Positions 44,806-53,651 of a stretch of DNA of 64,000 nucleotides are shown piece by piece (position 1 is the first letter of the stretch; each line of letters begins with the position of its first letter). The translations under genes were made by a program, and so were the position numbers. The notes under the pieces were generated by a model. That model was not told where the DNA came from. It searched no databases and worked only from the letters and a program-made list of their open reading frames with translations. This stretch comes from JAGQOZ01 sp041399205. GTDB lineage: Bacteria; Planctomycetota; Planctomycetia; Pirellulales; Pirellulaceae. The stretch covers positions 1-64,000 of the forward strand of contig JAWKTK010000013.1 of assembly GCA_041399205.1 (NCBI GenBank), given 5' to 3'.

Positions 44806-46156
44806 ACGACTCGCGCGACTTTTAATTGTAGACGACGAACCCAACATCTGTTCCGGGTTGTCCAAGGGCTTGGCCGACGAAGTAGCCTTCATTGATGTAG
44901 CTCACGACGCGGACGAAGCGTTGGAGAAGTTTGACGCTAAGCCCTTTTCTGTGGTGATCTCGGACGTTCGGCTTCCTGGTCGCATAGATGGTTTGGAACT
45001 GGTGTCTCGGTTGCTTCACATGCAGCCGTCGACTACGGTCATTGTGATTACCGCACACGGGACCGTGGAAACGGCCGTGGATGCCATGCGTCGAGGTGCA
45101 TTTGATTTCATCACCAAGCCGGTGGACTTGAATCTGATCCGGCAACAAGTGCGTCGCGCGGTCGAACATTTCCGCTTGAAGGGTGAAAATCAATCGCTGC
45201 GTGAAAAATTGGCCGACGTGGGCGAAATCACTGGAATCGTCGGAAACTGTAGCGCCATCAAAGATGTGTTTCGGCAGATTCGCCAAGTGGCCGGAACGGA
45301 CGCCACCGTCTTGATCCACGGCGAGAGCGGCACTGGCAAAGAATTGGTCGCTCGCGCGCTGCATGACCTGAGCAACCGCAGCGGCGGTCCCTTCGTTCCG
45401 ATTAATTTGGGTGCGTTACCGGAATCGTTGTTGGAAAGCGAACTATTTGGGCACGAAAAAGGAGCCTTTACCGGTGCCGTTCGACGCAAGGCAGGTTGCT
45501 TTGAGCAAGCTTGTGGCGGCAGCCTGTTCTTGGACGAAGTCACCGAAATGTCACCCAAGAGCCAATTAGATTTGCTGCGAGTTCTAGAAACGGGAAGTTT
45601 TTGTCGGATTGGCGGAGAGGAAATGCTGCAGTCCGATGCGCGAATCATCTCTGCCACCAACAAGAATATCCAGGAACTGATTGAGGATGGTTCGTTTCGA
45701 GAAGACTTGTATTATCGATTGAATGTGATTCCCATCGATATTCCTTCGCTGCGGCAACGTAAAGAAGACATCCCATTATTGGTGGAACATTTTCTGCAAC
45801 TGTTTTGCCAGCGTCACCAACGACCACCAAAGCGATTTGCAAGCGCGGCGCTTCAAGCATTGGTGGCGTTTGCTTGGCCGGGCAACATTCGGCAATTGCG
45901 CAACTTGATTGAACGATTGGTGGTTACAGTGACGTCCAGCACCATAGAACCGTCCGATCTGCCAACGGAAATATTGCCTGACACCGTCGATTCCGCCGCT
46001 CCTCGATTGTTGAGCGAAGTTGTGGAAGAGGCCGAAAAGAAAGCGATTCAAGAAGCGTTGGCGACGCATGGTTTTCATCGCGAACAAACCGCCAAGGCCA
46101 TTGGTGTCAGCGTCAGAACACTGCACTACAAAATGAGCCGCTACGGATTGCACTAA
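44802..46156 (+). CDS. Sigma-54-dependent NtrC-type response regulator, with a frameshift just after the start
   Basis: A receiver domain (LLIVDDEPNICSGL...VVISDVRLPG, phospho-Asp in ISDVRLPG), AAA+ domain with Walker A GESGTGKE, sigma-54 contact loop GAFTGA and Walker B LFLDEV, and a Fis-type helix-turn-helix (EQTAKAIGVSVRTLHYK). The expected start ATG at 44802 overlaps the kinase stop, giving MNDSRD, but four T at 44820-44823 put the rest out of frame; five T restore it. As sequenced the first start is TTG at 44858, which would delete the acidic pocket of the receiver. I think a base is missing and the gene is intact in life. Confidence 0.85.
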
Positions 46157-46529
46157 TCAGTCGTCCCGAAATAGGCGTTTCTAATTGATTGAAGTGGAAT
46201 GACGACAACTCTGGAACTCGTTTCAGGACAGTTCCTAAATGGACAGCGTCTCATTGATGCTTTCTGCCAGCGTAAGTCGTTCGTAGTCCCGCCTTTAGGC
46301 GGAAATCTCGTGTAAAAGCAATTCCGCCTAAGGGCGGGACTTGCAAGCCAATCCTGTCTCTGTCCAGCTAAGCTTTTTTGCTGCGAATGTCAAATCCGAT
46401 TCTTCGACATTTGTGTACTCGCCGCCGATTCAAAATCGGCCGGTATTTACATCCGCTGCCGACTGGTTCACAATAGCAGGAATTAAATCGAGCGGATGCA
46501 GCATTCGCCGATGAACCGAAATTGGAAAC
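46157..46529. other. Intergenic leader region upstream of greA
   Basis: Gap between the response regulator and greA terminator. Besides the REP-like palindrome it contains the stem GCCGATT (46424-46430)/AATCGGC (46434-46440) and a weaker AATGTC/GACATT pair near 46386-46411. No protein-coding gene seen. The folded stretch ahead of a terminator could be a small transcript. Confidence 0.35.
46283..46344. repeat. REP-like palindrome, second copy
   Basis: GTAGTCCCGCCTTTAGGCGG... (46283-46303) pairs imperfectly with 46323-46341 (TCCGCCTAAGGGCGGGACT). The left arm differs from the copy at 20880-20900 at one position. Both lie between genes, supporting a dispersed repeat family. Confidence 0.72.
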
Positions 46530-46556
46530 GGCCTCCATTTGGAGGCCTCGTTTTTT
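46530..46556 (+). terminator. Intrinsic terminator in the greA leader
   Basis: GGCCTCCA (46530-46537) pairs perfectly with TGGAGGCC (46540-46547) across a 2-base loop, followed by TCG and six T (46551-46556). It ends only 21 bases before the greA ATG, with the GGAAGGA ribosome-binding site between. It can terminate the upstream transcript or act as an attenuator for greA. Confidence 0.75.
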
Positions 46557-46577
46557 GGATCGGAAGGATTTGCGGCG

Positions 46578-47057
46578 ATGTCTGAAATGATTCCCATGAC
46601 CCGAGCGGGATACAACAAAATCAAGGCGGAAATTGATCGACTGGAAAATGATGAAATGCCAGTCATCCTGAAACGGCTCGCCGATGCCAGATCGGAAGGA
46701 GACCTCAAGGAAAACGCAGAATATCATGGTGCTCGCGAATCTCAGGGCATGCTGCAAGCCAAGATTAATCAATTGCGAGGCAAACTAGCCAGCGCCACGA
46801 TTATTGATGTTACCGCCAAAGACGAAGTGGCCTTTGGTGCGACCGTCGTTGTCAAAGATCTCGCATACAATGACGAAGAAGAATACACTCTGGTTGGCGC
46901 CGGCGAAGAAGATTACGACGCAGGCAAAATCTTGATCACCAGCCCGATGGGACAAGGCCTGATGGGCAAGAAGATTGGCGAAGTTGCCGAGTTTGAAGTT
47001 CCCAGCGGGACCGTGAAATTCGAAATCCTGGAAATCAAATACAACATTGACGAATAG
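46578..47057 (+). CDS. greA: Transcription elongation factor GreA
   Basis: 159 residues from the ATG at 46578; the frame opens 13 codons earlier inside the terminator, so that start is rejected. The N-terminal coiled coil carries the acidic tip (ARSEGDLKENAEYHGAR) that enters the polymerase secondary channel and triggers transcript cleavage, and the C-terminal FKBP-like domain contains YTLVGAGEEDYDAGKILITS and the SPMGQGLMGKKIGEVAEF stretch. GGAAGGA lies 10 bases upstream. Length and motifs are standard. Confidence 0.96.
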   Translation: MSEMIPMTRAGYNKIKAEIDRLENDEMPVILKRLADARSEGDLKENAEYHGARESQGMLQAKINQLRGKLASATIIDVTAKDEVAFGATVVVKDLAYNDEEEYTLVGAGEEDYDAGKILITSPMGQGLMGKKIGEVAEFEVPSGTVKFEILEIKYNIDE

Positions 47058-47078
47058 GTTGATTGTCCGGCGTGACCA

Positions 47079-47099
47079 AGCCACCAGCGGTGGCTTTTG
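47079..47099 (+). terminator. Intrinsic terminator after greA
   Basis: AAGCCACC (47079-47086) and GGTGGCTT (47090-47097) form an 8-bp stem with a 3-base loop and a short T-tract, 22 bases after the greA stop. Confidence 0.7.
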
Positions 47100-47165
47100 G
47101 GCTCTGCCGGTGGGCCTGACGCAGCAATCGCTAACGCTTCGGAATGGACGATTGATTGTGGCGCA

Positions 47166-48749
47166 TTAGTTGGTTTTCAGCGCCCAATCGATTGCTTTTG
47201 CCAGCAATTGCGGAAACGCTTCATTCGCAAAATCATCTGGATGGCCTAAGGAAGTGTAGAACGATCGGCCGCCGCCCGCATGGATGAAGGTCCACGCAAC
47301 CGGTTCGTGCGGCATTCGTTCGGAAACGCGTCCCATCAACAGCACTTCCGCGCCGGGCTTCAACGGCGACGTTTTATACAGCCAAGATGTTGTCACCTTT
47401 TCTTCGGCAGGCCAATCCGCAACCAGCGGACTGTTGGAATCGGTCTTCCAGACGAAGGTTTTTTCGTCCGCGCCTTCCTTGTTGCCGTGGTGACCTTGGT
47501 AATTGCCGCCGAAAACCTGCGAATCGAATTCTGGCCAAACCGCTTGTCCTGTTTGCGGTTGGGCATCTCGCAAAGCAAAAGCGTGACTGGCTGTACGAAT
47601 TCCCACCACGGGTTTGCCTTGGTCAACGAATCGCTGAACTACTTTCAGTTGGTCGTCGGTCAGTGTTCGACGCCGCACACTGATCAGCAATAGATCGGCC
47701 GAATCCAATAATTCGATTTCCGGAAATGCGTGAAGATCTTCTTCGGCTGCGTGGACGAACGAAACTTGAAAGTCTCGGTAAAGATGTTTCCGGGCAAACG
47801 CTGGCAGACTTCGATTTGTGTCATATTCGCGTTCGCCAACCAGCATCACAATGTGCGGTCGCCGATCTGTGCGAAATCGAAATGGCGGTTGCCCCGTGAT
47901 CTGATCGCTGGTAATGGTTGGGCACACGTGTTGCTGGACATGTTCAATCACCAAATCCGTGCCGCTGAAATGATTGACAAACGGCGGCATCTGGGGATTG
48001 TACATGGTATCGGTCAGGTCCTTGACCAAGGCGACGTTTTTGCCGTGACGTGACATCTGTCGCAAACCAAACGGGCGTCCCAGCACACACATGTTCAAAT
48101 GCACTCCGACCAGCAGCACATTCTTGATGCCTTTCGCTTCCAGGATGCTCCAGTTCTGGACACCGTCATCGGTGATGTAGTCGTTTTGTTCGTCAATGCG
48201 AATCAGATCAATTTGTCGAACCCACGGTGCCTGGGGATTGCGACCGATTGCCGCGAGTTGCTGGTGCCAGCGCGCGTGTTCTTCTAGATTGTCATCTTCT
48301 CCGCCGTCGGAATGATCAATCGGATAGCCGATTTTTTCTTCGGCGTCATTCTTCCAGTGACACCACGATTCAATTTGGTCCGGCAGTTGTTGCGAAGTAG
48401 GTACTGCGAGTGCTCGTTTTCGGGCCGGATGGTCCTGGTAAAACTCCATGCACGAAGAGGGCGCATGGATGATGGTGACGCCTTGTTGCCGAGCGAATTC
48501 GACGAATTCGTTCATTCGCACCGCCAGTTCTTTGACTCGTCGCGTGGCGTTCAGGCAGTGATGTGCGTCCCACATGTCACAGATGATCACGGCGGTTGCT
48601 TGCGGCTTCCATTGCTGAGATGCGTAACGCGGCAACACGGCTCCGTTTTCAGCCGCGTAACGCGTTTTCAACGTCACTTGGAAGTCTTCGGCGCTTGCTA
48701 ACGGACTTACTGTCATGATTCCCACCAACATAAGCAACCAACGATTCAT
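47166..48749 (-). CDS. Exported isochorismatase-like hydrolase fused to a ThuA-like domain
   Basis: 527 residues with a signal peptide ending near SPLASA. Residues ~50-265 form an isochorismatase/cysteine-hydrolase domain with Asp58 (ICDMWDAHHC) and the nucleophile candidate Cys221 (GVHLNMCVLGRPFG). Residues ~297-525 form a ThuA (trehalose-utilisation-like, class I glutamine amidotransferase-fold) domain, with VGIRTASHAFAL, GGNYQGHHGN and the final GHPDDFANEAFPQLLAKAIDW. Both halves occur as separate planctomycete proteins; the exported fusion suggests carbohydrate or amide metabolism outside the cytoplasm. Substrate unknown. Confidence 0.85.
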   Translation of the reverse strand: MNRWLLMLVGIMTVSPLASAEDFQVTLKTRYAAENGAVLPRYASQQWKPQATAVIICDMWDAHHCLNATRRVKELAVRMNEFVEFARQQGVTIIHAPSSCMEFYQDHPARKRALAVPTSQQLPDQIESWCHWKNDAEEKIGYPIDHSDGGEDDNLEEHARWHQQLAAIGRNPQAPWVRQIDLIRIDEQNDYITDDGVQNWSILEAKGIKNVLLVGVHLNMCVLGRPFGLRQMSRHGKNVALVKDLTDTMYNPQMPPFVNHFSGTDLVIEHVQQHVCPTITSDQITGQPPFRFRTDRRPHIVMLVGEREYDTNRSLPAFARKHLYRDFQVSFVHAAEEDLHAFPEIELLDSADLLLISVRRRTLTDDQLKVVQRFVDQGKPVVGIRTASHAFALRDAQPQTGQAVWPEFDSQVFGGNYQGHHGNKEGADEKTFVWKTDSNSPLVADWPAEEKVTTSWLYKTSPLKPGAEVLLMGRVSERMPHEPVAWTFIHAGGGRSFYTSLGHPDDFANEAFPQLLAKAIDWALKTN

Positions 48750-48886
48750 CCGAGCAGCCTCCGTCTATTGACGCCAAAGAATGTGACCTACCGCTATGCA
48801 ATACAAGCCTTCGATTGTCGGACGTCTGGAAAGCGGATGCAAGTATGCGGCCGAATGTTCCGTTAACCGCAATGCCATGCCCAACA

Positions 48887-48924
48887 AGAAAAAGCCCTGG
48901 GCGAAGTGTCGGTCGCCCAGGGCT
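48887..48924 (-). terminator. Intrinsic terminator for the cysteine-rich lipoprotein gene
   Basis: AGCCCTGGGCGA (48893-48904) pairs perfectly with TCGCCCAGGGCT (48913-48924). Reading the minus strand, five T follow the stem, 70 bases after the lipoprotein gene ends. Confidence 0.8.
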
Positions 48925-48992
48925 GTGAAGTTCGATCGAATTGGCAATCAAACATCCCGATCAGATTGTCGTTGATTGACGCACGCTGTTTC

Positions 48993-49709
48993 TTAGCGAA
49001 GTCGTCGCGTGACCACTTTGTGCGGAGGTCTTGCGAACTGGCGTCGAAGTCGGTCGGTGATGTTGTTGGAGTGCATGGTCTGGTTGTGACTGACGTTGCG
49101 AACTGGTCGAGCGGCCATGTGTTCTGTTGGGAATTCCGTGCCGCCGTTGGACGCACAACTGCTGCATCCGGGTGAGGCGAAGCCTTCGTCGTACATTTCG
49201 ACACCGCATCCAGGATCGCCACAGCCGCCGCAAGATCCACATGACGGAGCGGCACAGCCTCCACAACCTTGACCGATACCGCAGCCCATGCCGCCAAACA
49301 GAAATCCAACCAGCCCGTGCACACCTTGAATGGCAGTTTCGGCCGTGGACAGCAGCACTCCCTGTTGACGACAGCAGGTTTGATTTCCGACCCAGCAACC
49401 ATCGTCGTTGCAGTCGTCGCAGCCGGCGGGTGGGTCGCACATCCATTCATTCCAATAGACGTCGCCACAACCTGATCCGCATGCCAAACGGCCTCCCAAT
49501 AGAGGCAGTGTGGCCATGGAAAGTGTTGCCGAGCAATCGCCACCCGAACACGATCCGCAACCACCACCACAACTAGAGGCAACGGGGCCGCAAGAACCGC
49601 AGCCTCCACCAATTCCGCAGCAACCGCTGGAAAGAAGCGTCGCTGCCATTAGCGAAACGAACAGCACTAACTTGGGAATCGTTGTGCTTGGGGGGGCAGT
49701 GTAATGCAT
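48993..49709 (-). CDS. Cysteine- and glycine-rich exported protein, possible lipoprotein
   Basis: 238 residues. A hydrophobic signal segment ends in a lipobox-like LLSSGC (Cys30). The mature part has about 25 cysteines in two blocks of GGC/GSC/CxxC repeats (CGSCGGGCGSCSGGDC-like, then GCGGCAAPSCGSCGGCGDPGC), separated by a Cys-poor segment, and a basic C terminus. A second open frame across the same DNA (48863-49612) is Ala/Val-rich and judged a shadow. Similar Cys-rich small proteins are common in planctomycetes; metal binding or disulfide cross-linking in the envelope is possible, not shown. A strong terminator follows. Confidence 0.75.
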   Translation of the reverse strand: MHYTAPPSTTIPKLVLFVSLMAATLLSSGCCGIGGGCGSCGPVASSCGGGCGSCSGGDCSATLSMATLPLLGGRLACGSGCGDVYWNEWMCDPPAGCDDCNDDGCWVGNQTCCRQQGVLLSTAETAIQGVHGLVGFLFGGMGCGIGQGCGGCAAPSCGSCGGCGDPGCGVEMYDEGFASPGCSSCASNGGTEFPTEHMAARPVRNVSHNQTMHSNNITDRLRRQFARPPHKVVTRRLR

Positions 49710-50094
49710 GGAAAGACGTCCTATCTACTTGCAATTACGTGAATTCGAATAGCTTTGTGCTGATCCTGATTCGTTCTGATATAAATCTGGTCCATCCCGC
49801 GTATCGTGACCGTGCTGGCCGTTCGACTGAATATCAAACGAATCCACGTCAGATCCGCAGTCAGATGCTGATATCGTCCGGTATATTTCCGAAAATTGAT
49901 TCTTTCTGCCTGATTCGTCAATTTTTGGTAATCAGAAAAGTTTAACGCGCTTGCCCGAGCGGCCTAAATTGCAAGTTTCGTTTCTCAGCAGACCTTGCCA
50001 ATGCTGGCATGGCTAGCGTAAAACCTACCGACAATCGTGCGGTTACGGTAACCAGCGCAGTTTAGGTCTTAAGGCGAACAATCGGATAAAGTTG
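49710..50094. other. Divergent intergenic region, no gene recognised
   Basis: About 385 bases between the Cys-rich protein gene and rsmG. The small hairpin TGCCA-ATGC-TGGCA near 49996 is the only structure noted; otherwise A+T-rich and probably promoter DNA. Confidence 0.35.
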
Positions 50095-50736
50095 ATGGCG
50101 TTAGAACACGAATTTGAACAGGCACTGGCGTCTGCCCAAATGGACTTGGAGCCGGCAGCGTCTGAACGCCTCCAGCAATATTGTCACCGATTGTGGGACT
50201 GGAACAGTAAACTCAATTTGACTCGGCATCTGGACTTTGCATCGTTTGTAAATCGTGACCTACTGGACACGCTGCAGCTGGCTGAATTGATTGAACCAGC
50301 GGCTCGCATCTTGGATGTTGGTTCCGGTGGTGGTGTGCCAGGCATACCGTTAGCAATTGTGCGAACTGACATCGAAGTGTCACTGTGCGAATGTATCCAA
50401 AAGAAGGCACATGCCTTGGCGGGTATCCTAAGCGAAATTGACCTTGCGTGCCCGGTATATGCGGATCGACTGGAGAACGTCTTGCAGGCAGTCGATTTTG
50501 ATGTGCTCACTGGACGAGCGATCGGGCCGTTGTGGAAGATCCTGAAATGGGTGCAACCCTACTGGGGCCAATTCAATCAGTTGTTGTTGCACAAGGGGCC
50601 GAAGTGGGTAGAAGAAAGATCTGACGCCAGGTCTCGTGGCCTGTTGAACGGACTTTCGTTGCGTAAAGTAGCCGAGTACCGGATTGCGGGGCACGATGCC
50701 GATTCGGTCATTCTTTCGATTCAAGCGAAAGCGTAA
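50095..50736 (+). CDS. rsmG: 16S rRNA (guanine-N7) methyltransferase RsmG
   Basis: 213 residues from the ATG at 50095, just after a TTG also usable. The family pattern is present: WNSKLNLTRH at the N terminus, SAM motif ILDVGSGGGVPGIPLAI, and DVLTGRAIGPL for the catalytic region. It methylates G527 of 16S rRNA. It overlaps no neighbour but stands 5 bases before the ZIP transporter gene, so they are likely co-transcribed. Confidence 0.9.
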   Translation: MALEHEFEQALASAQMDLEPAASERLQQYCHRLWDWNSKLNLTRHLDFASFVNRDLLDTLQLAELIEPAARILDVGSGGGVPGIPLAIVRTDIEVSLCECIQKKAHALAGILSEIDLACPVYADRLENVLQAVDFDVLTGRAIGPLWKILKWVQPYWGQFNQLLLHKGPKWVEERSDARSRGLLNGLSLRKVAEYRIAGHDADSVILSIQAKA

Positions 50737-50741
50737 ATGTC

Positions 50742-51707
50742 ATGGAACTGTTGCCGATGATCTTTGGCTATAGCGTGCTGATCGTGGCAGCGTCGTTGCT
50801 GGGCGGTATGGTGCCGCATTGGTTTCAGGTGACGCATCTGCGAATGCAACTCACGCTTAGCTTTGTCGGTGGTTTCATGCTGGGCATCAGTCTGCTACAT
50901 CTGCTGCCGCACAGCTTAGAGGAAGGTCGTTCGATTGACACGACCTTCATTGCGTGTTTGGTGGGCTTGATGGGGATGTTTCTGCTAATTCGAACCTTTC
51001 ACTTTCACCAACACGGTCCTACGACCGGAGAAGCTCCAGAAGATGGCTGCGTCTTGGACGCCAGCGAACATCACTGTTCGTCGCACGATGATCACCAACA
51101 CGACCATCATCATGCTCACGATCATGCGCACGACCCGTCTGCGTCGCATGCTCATGGGCTGCCCGGTTTGAGTTGGGCCGGCGTTACGATGGGGCTGTCG
51201 ATTCATACGTTGTTGGACGGAGTGGCGTTGGGAGCTGCGATTGCAGCAGGCATGGTGCATCACGCTTGGTTACCAGGGTTTAGCGTTTTCATGGCCATCA
51301 TGTTGCACAAACCGTTAGATGCACTTTCCATTACCACGCTGATGCAAACGAGTGGCTGGAGCTTTCGTGACCAGATTGGCGTCAGCATTGGCTTTGCCAT
51401 GATGTGCCCGCTGGGCGCCGTGTTATTCGCTTTAGGAGCCGAACAACTGGCGCATCGGTTTCCCTTTCAGGGCACCTTCATTGGTGCGGCCTTGGGTCTT
51501 TCGGCAGGGATTTTTTTGTGTATTTCGCTTAGCGATTTATTGCCGGAAGTCCAGTTTCATCAACACGATCGATTCAAACTCTCTTCTGCCTTGATTGCGG
51601 GCGTGATTGCGGCGTGGGCGATTGGCTTTTTGGAACCCGCGCACGATCCGTTTGGCAGTAGGTCCAAGCCGGAGATTTCTGCGGTCAGTGCCTTGGCTGC
51701 CGGATAG
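50742..51707 (+). CDS. ZIP-family divalent metal transporter
   Basis: 321 residues with about eight membrane helices. Metal-site motifs occur in helices IV and V: SIHTLLDGVALGAAIAAG and MLHKPLDALSITTLM. A long cytoplasmic-type loop is very rich in His and Asp (DDHQHDHHHAHDHAHD), a typical metal-gathering loop. The likely substrate is zinc or another divalent metal. Located 5 bases after rsmG. Confidence 0.9.
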   Translation: MELLPMIFGYSVLIVAASLLGGMVPHWFQVTHLRMQLTLSFVGGFMLGISLLHLLPHSLEEGRSIDTTFIACLVGLMGMFLLIRTFHFHQHGPTTGEAPEDGCVLDASEHHCSSHDDHQHDHHHAHDHAHDPSASHAHGLPGLSWAGVTMGLSIHTLLDGVALGAAIAAGMVHHAWLPGFSVFMAIMLHKPLDALSITTLMQTSGWSFRDQIGVSIGFAMMCPLGAVLFALGAEQLAHRFPFQGTFIGAALGLSAGIFLCISLSDLLPEVQFHQHDRFKLSSALIAGVIAAWAIGFLEPAHDPFGSRSKPEISAVSALAAG

Positions 51708-51741
51708 CCGAAGTATCCTCGATTGTGATCGGCCAGATCTT

Positions 51742-52198
51742 ATGGAATTGCCTTACGAGCAGCAACACGGTCGGAGTTGCATCACCATAGCTGGATGCGT
51801 TTTTGTCCTGTTCTTGGCGGCGTGTTTTGCGCTGGCAGCGATTGGTGCATACGTCAAGGATGGTTGGCTCTGGGCAATGGTGCCCGGATTCGCTGCCGCT
51901 TTCTTGTTGTTTGTGTGCTTGAGCGGCGCTTATTCAATCGTGCAAGGTGAAGTGTGGAGCGTGTGCATTGACAATGAAGCGATTTCGCGGAGTTCGCCAC
52001 GCTGGCCCAGGTCGAGCGGGATGCATCGTCATCGATACGATTACCAGGCTCGTTATTCTCGAAGGACAAAGTCGACTTGAAGTTACAACTCATGATGGAA
52101 CAACGTCTTCTATCCCATGCCTTGCAGTGCGAAAAGTGTATCATGTATTCGTCGAGCATTTCGAACATGTTGAGATCGAATTCATCGAAGATCGTTAG
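51742..52198 (+). pseudogene. Small two-helix membrane protein, frameshifted
   Basis: From the ATG at 51742 the frame encodes two hydrophobic helices (ITIAGCVFVLFLAACFALAAIGAY and a second near residues 45-65) and a soluble start (GEVWSVCIDNEAIS). Protein-like sequence then continues in another frame from about 52010 (GCIVIDTITRLVILEGQSRL, IPCLAVRKVYHVFVEHFEH) to a stop at 52198, so a small indel lies near 52000-52025. Unknown family, resembling PH-like short membrane proteins; about 150 residues if repaired. Starts 34 bases after the ZIP gene. Confidence 0.5.
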
Positions 52199-52666
52199 AG
52201 CTTACGCGTATGGTATGGTCGACGAACTCGCCGTTTTCACTCGTGATCAGGTTCGAGTTCTGAGATTGTCGAAGCGCGTTTTCTCACGGCATGTGACATC
52301 CCCAGGAAGGTGGAAATCCGTTTTCTTTTAAATAACTAGTCCGTCTAGGCCGACAGTGCGCAGAATTTTGATTGGGATCATTTCGCCATGTTCGCTTCGT
52401 GCTCTCCCGGCAAATACACCGTCTATTAAAGTCACCCATTTTTGCCTATCTTGGCGTTTCGTGCGCATTGTATGCCGGTCAATCGTCGGCGAGTTCGTGT
52501 GATCGGCAAAGATTGCCAAAACAGTAAAGCTTGACAAAATCGCGGTCGAACTAATGCTTACGTACGCCGTTGCGGCACCGTGGTTTTCGAGTAGTGCTTG
52601 GTAGCGAAACTGAGTAACTGCGTGCGAATGAGACGAATTTGAAAAAGCCCTTGAGAATCAGAAAGC
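52199..52666. other. Intergenic region upstream of cysD
   Basis: About 470 bases with no convincing gene; short frames on both strands lack starts and protein-like sequence. It should contain the sulfate-activation promoter. I could not recognise a riboswitch. Confidence 0.35.
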
Positions 52667-53587
52667 GTGAGTCAGATGCCAGGTTACAGCTTGACGCACC
52701 TGAAGGTATTAGAAGCCGAAAGCATTTACATCATTCGCGAAGTAGCCGCCGAATTTGAAAATCCGGTGATGCTGTATTCCATTGGCAAGGATTCGGCGGT
52801 GATGCTGCATTTGGCTATGAAAGCGTTTTACCCCGGCAAGCCGCCCTTTCCGTTGATGCACGTGGATACGACGTGGAAGTTTCGGGACATGATTCACTTC
52901 CGTGACAACTACGTCAAGAAGGAACTGGGCCTGGAATTGCTGGTGCATATCAATGAAGAGGGAGTGAAGCAGGGAATCGGCCCGTTCACGCACGGTAGTC
53001 AAACGCATACGCACGTCATGAAGACCGAAGGTTTGCTTCAAGCGTTAAACAAATACAAGTTTGATGCCGCATTTGGAGGCGCTCGACGCGACGAAGAGAA
53101 ATCTCGGGCGAAAGAACGAGTCTATTCGTTCCGCGACAAGAACCATCGCTGGGATCCGAAAAATCAACGGCCCGAATTGTGGAATCTGTACAATTCGCGA
53201 GTGCACAAGGGCGAGAGCATTCGCGTCTTTCCTCTATCGAATTGGACCGAATTAGATGTCTGGCAATACATTCACTTAGAGAATATTCCGATTGTTCCGC
53301 TGTATTTCGCGGCACCTCGGCCCGTTGTGGATCGAGACGGGGTGATGATCATGCTGGACGATGACCGTATGCCGTTGGAGCCTGGCGAAGAACCTCAGAT
53401 GAAGACCGTTCGCTTCCGCACACTAGGCTGTTATCCGCTTACCGGAGCCGTGGAGTCAACGGCCACGACGCTACCGGAAATCATCCAAGAAATGTTATTG
53501 ACCAAGACGTCGGAACGTCAGGGCCGAGTGATCGATTACGATCAGGCCGGTTCCATGGAAGAAAAGAAACGAGAAGGTTATTTCTAA
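52667..53587 (+). CDS. cysD: Sulfate adenylyltransferase subunit 2
   Basis: 306 residues from GTG at 52667 (ATG at 52676 also possible). It closely follows CysD: LTHLKVLEAESIYIIREVAAEF, the PP-loop YSIGKDSAVMLHLA, FPLMHVDTTWKF, GGARRDEEKSRAKER, and NWTELDVWQYIH. With CysN it makes adenosine 5'-phosphosulfate from ATP and sulfate in the cytoplasm. First gene of a cysD-cysNC pair, separated by 64 bases. Full length and intact. Confidence 0.95.
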   Translation: MSQMPGYSLTHLKVLEAESIYIIREVAAEFENPVMLYSIGKDSAVMLHLAMKAFYPGKPPFPLMHVDTTWKFRDMIHFRDNYVKKELGLELLVHINEEGVKQGIGPFTHGSQTHTHVMKTEGLLQALNKYKFDAAFGGARRDEEKSRAKERVYSFRDKNHRWDPKNQRPELWNLYNSRVHKGESIRVFPLSNWTELDVWQYIHLENIPIVPLYFAAPRPVVDRDGVMIMLDDDRMPLEPGEEPQMKTVRFRTLGCYPLTGAVESTATTLPEIIQEMLLTKTSERQGRVIDYDQAGSMEEKKREGYF

Positions 53588-53651
53588 CGTTCGCGTTCTT
53601 GACGGCAACTTCGGCAATTCCATTCCACTTCGCTGAAAAAGACGGACTACT

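Noticed and set aside
46424..46440. GCCGATT/AATCGGC hairpin considered as part of a tRNA
   Set aside because: No cloverleaf, no T-arm consensus and no acceptor stem could be matched around it.
48863..49612. Long minus-strand open frame overlapping the cysteine-rich gene
   Set aside because: It is Ala/Val-rich, has no signal peptide or domain, and is a frame shadow of the glycine/cysteine-rich coding sequence, which has a signal peptide and a terminator.
52077..52331. Open frame after the small membrane protein
   Set aside because: It overlaps the better protein-like frame ending at 52198 and has no start signal or domain.
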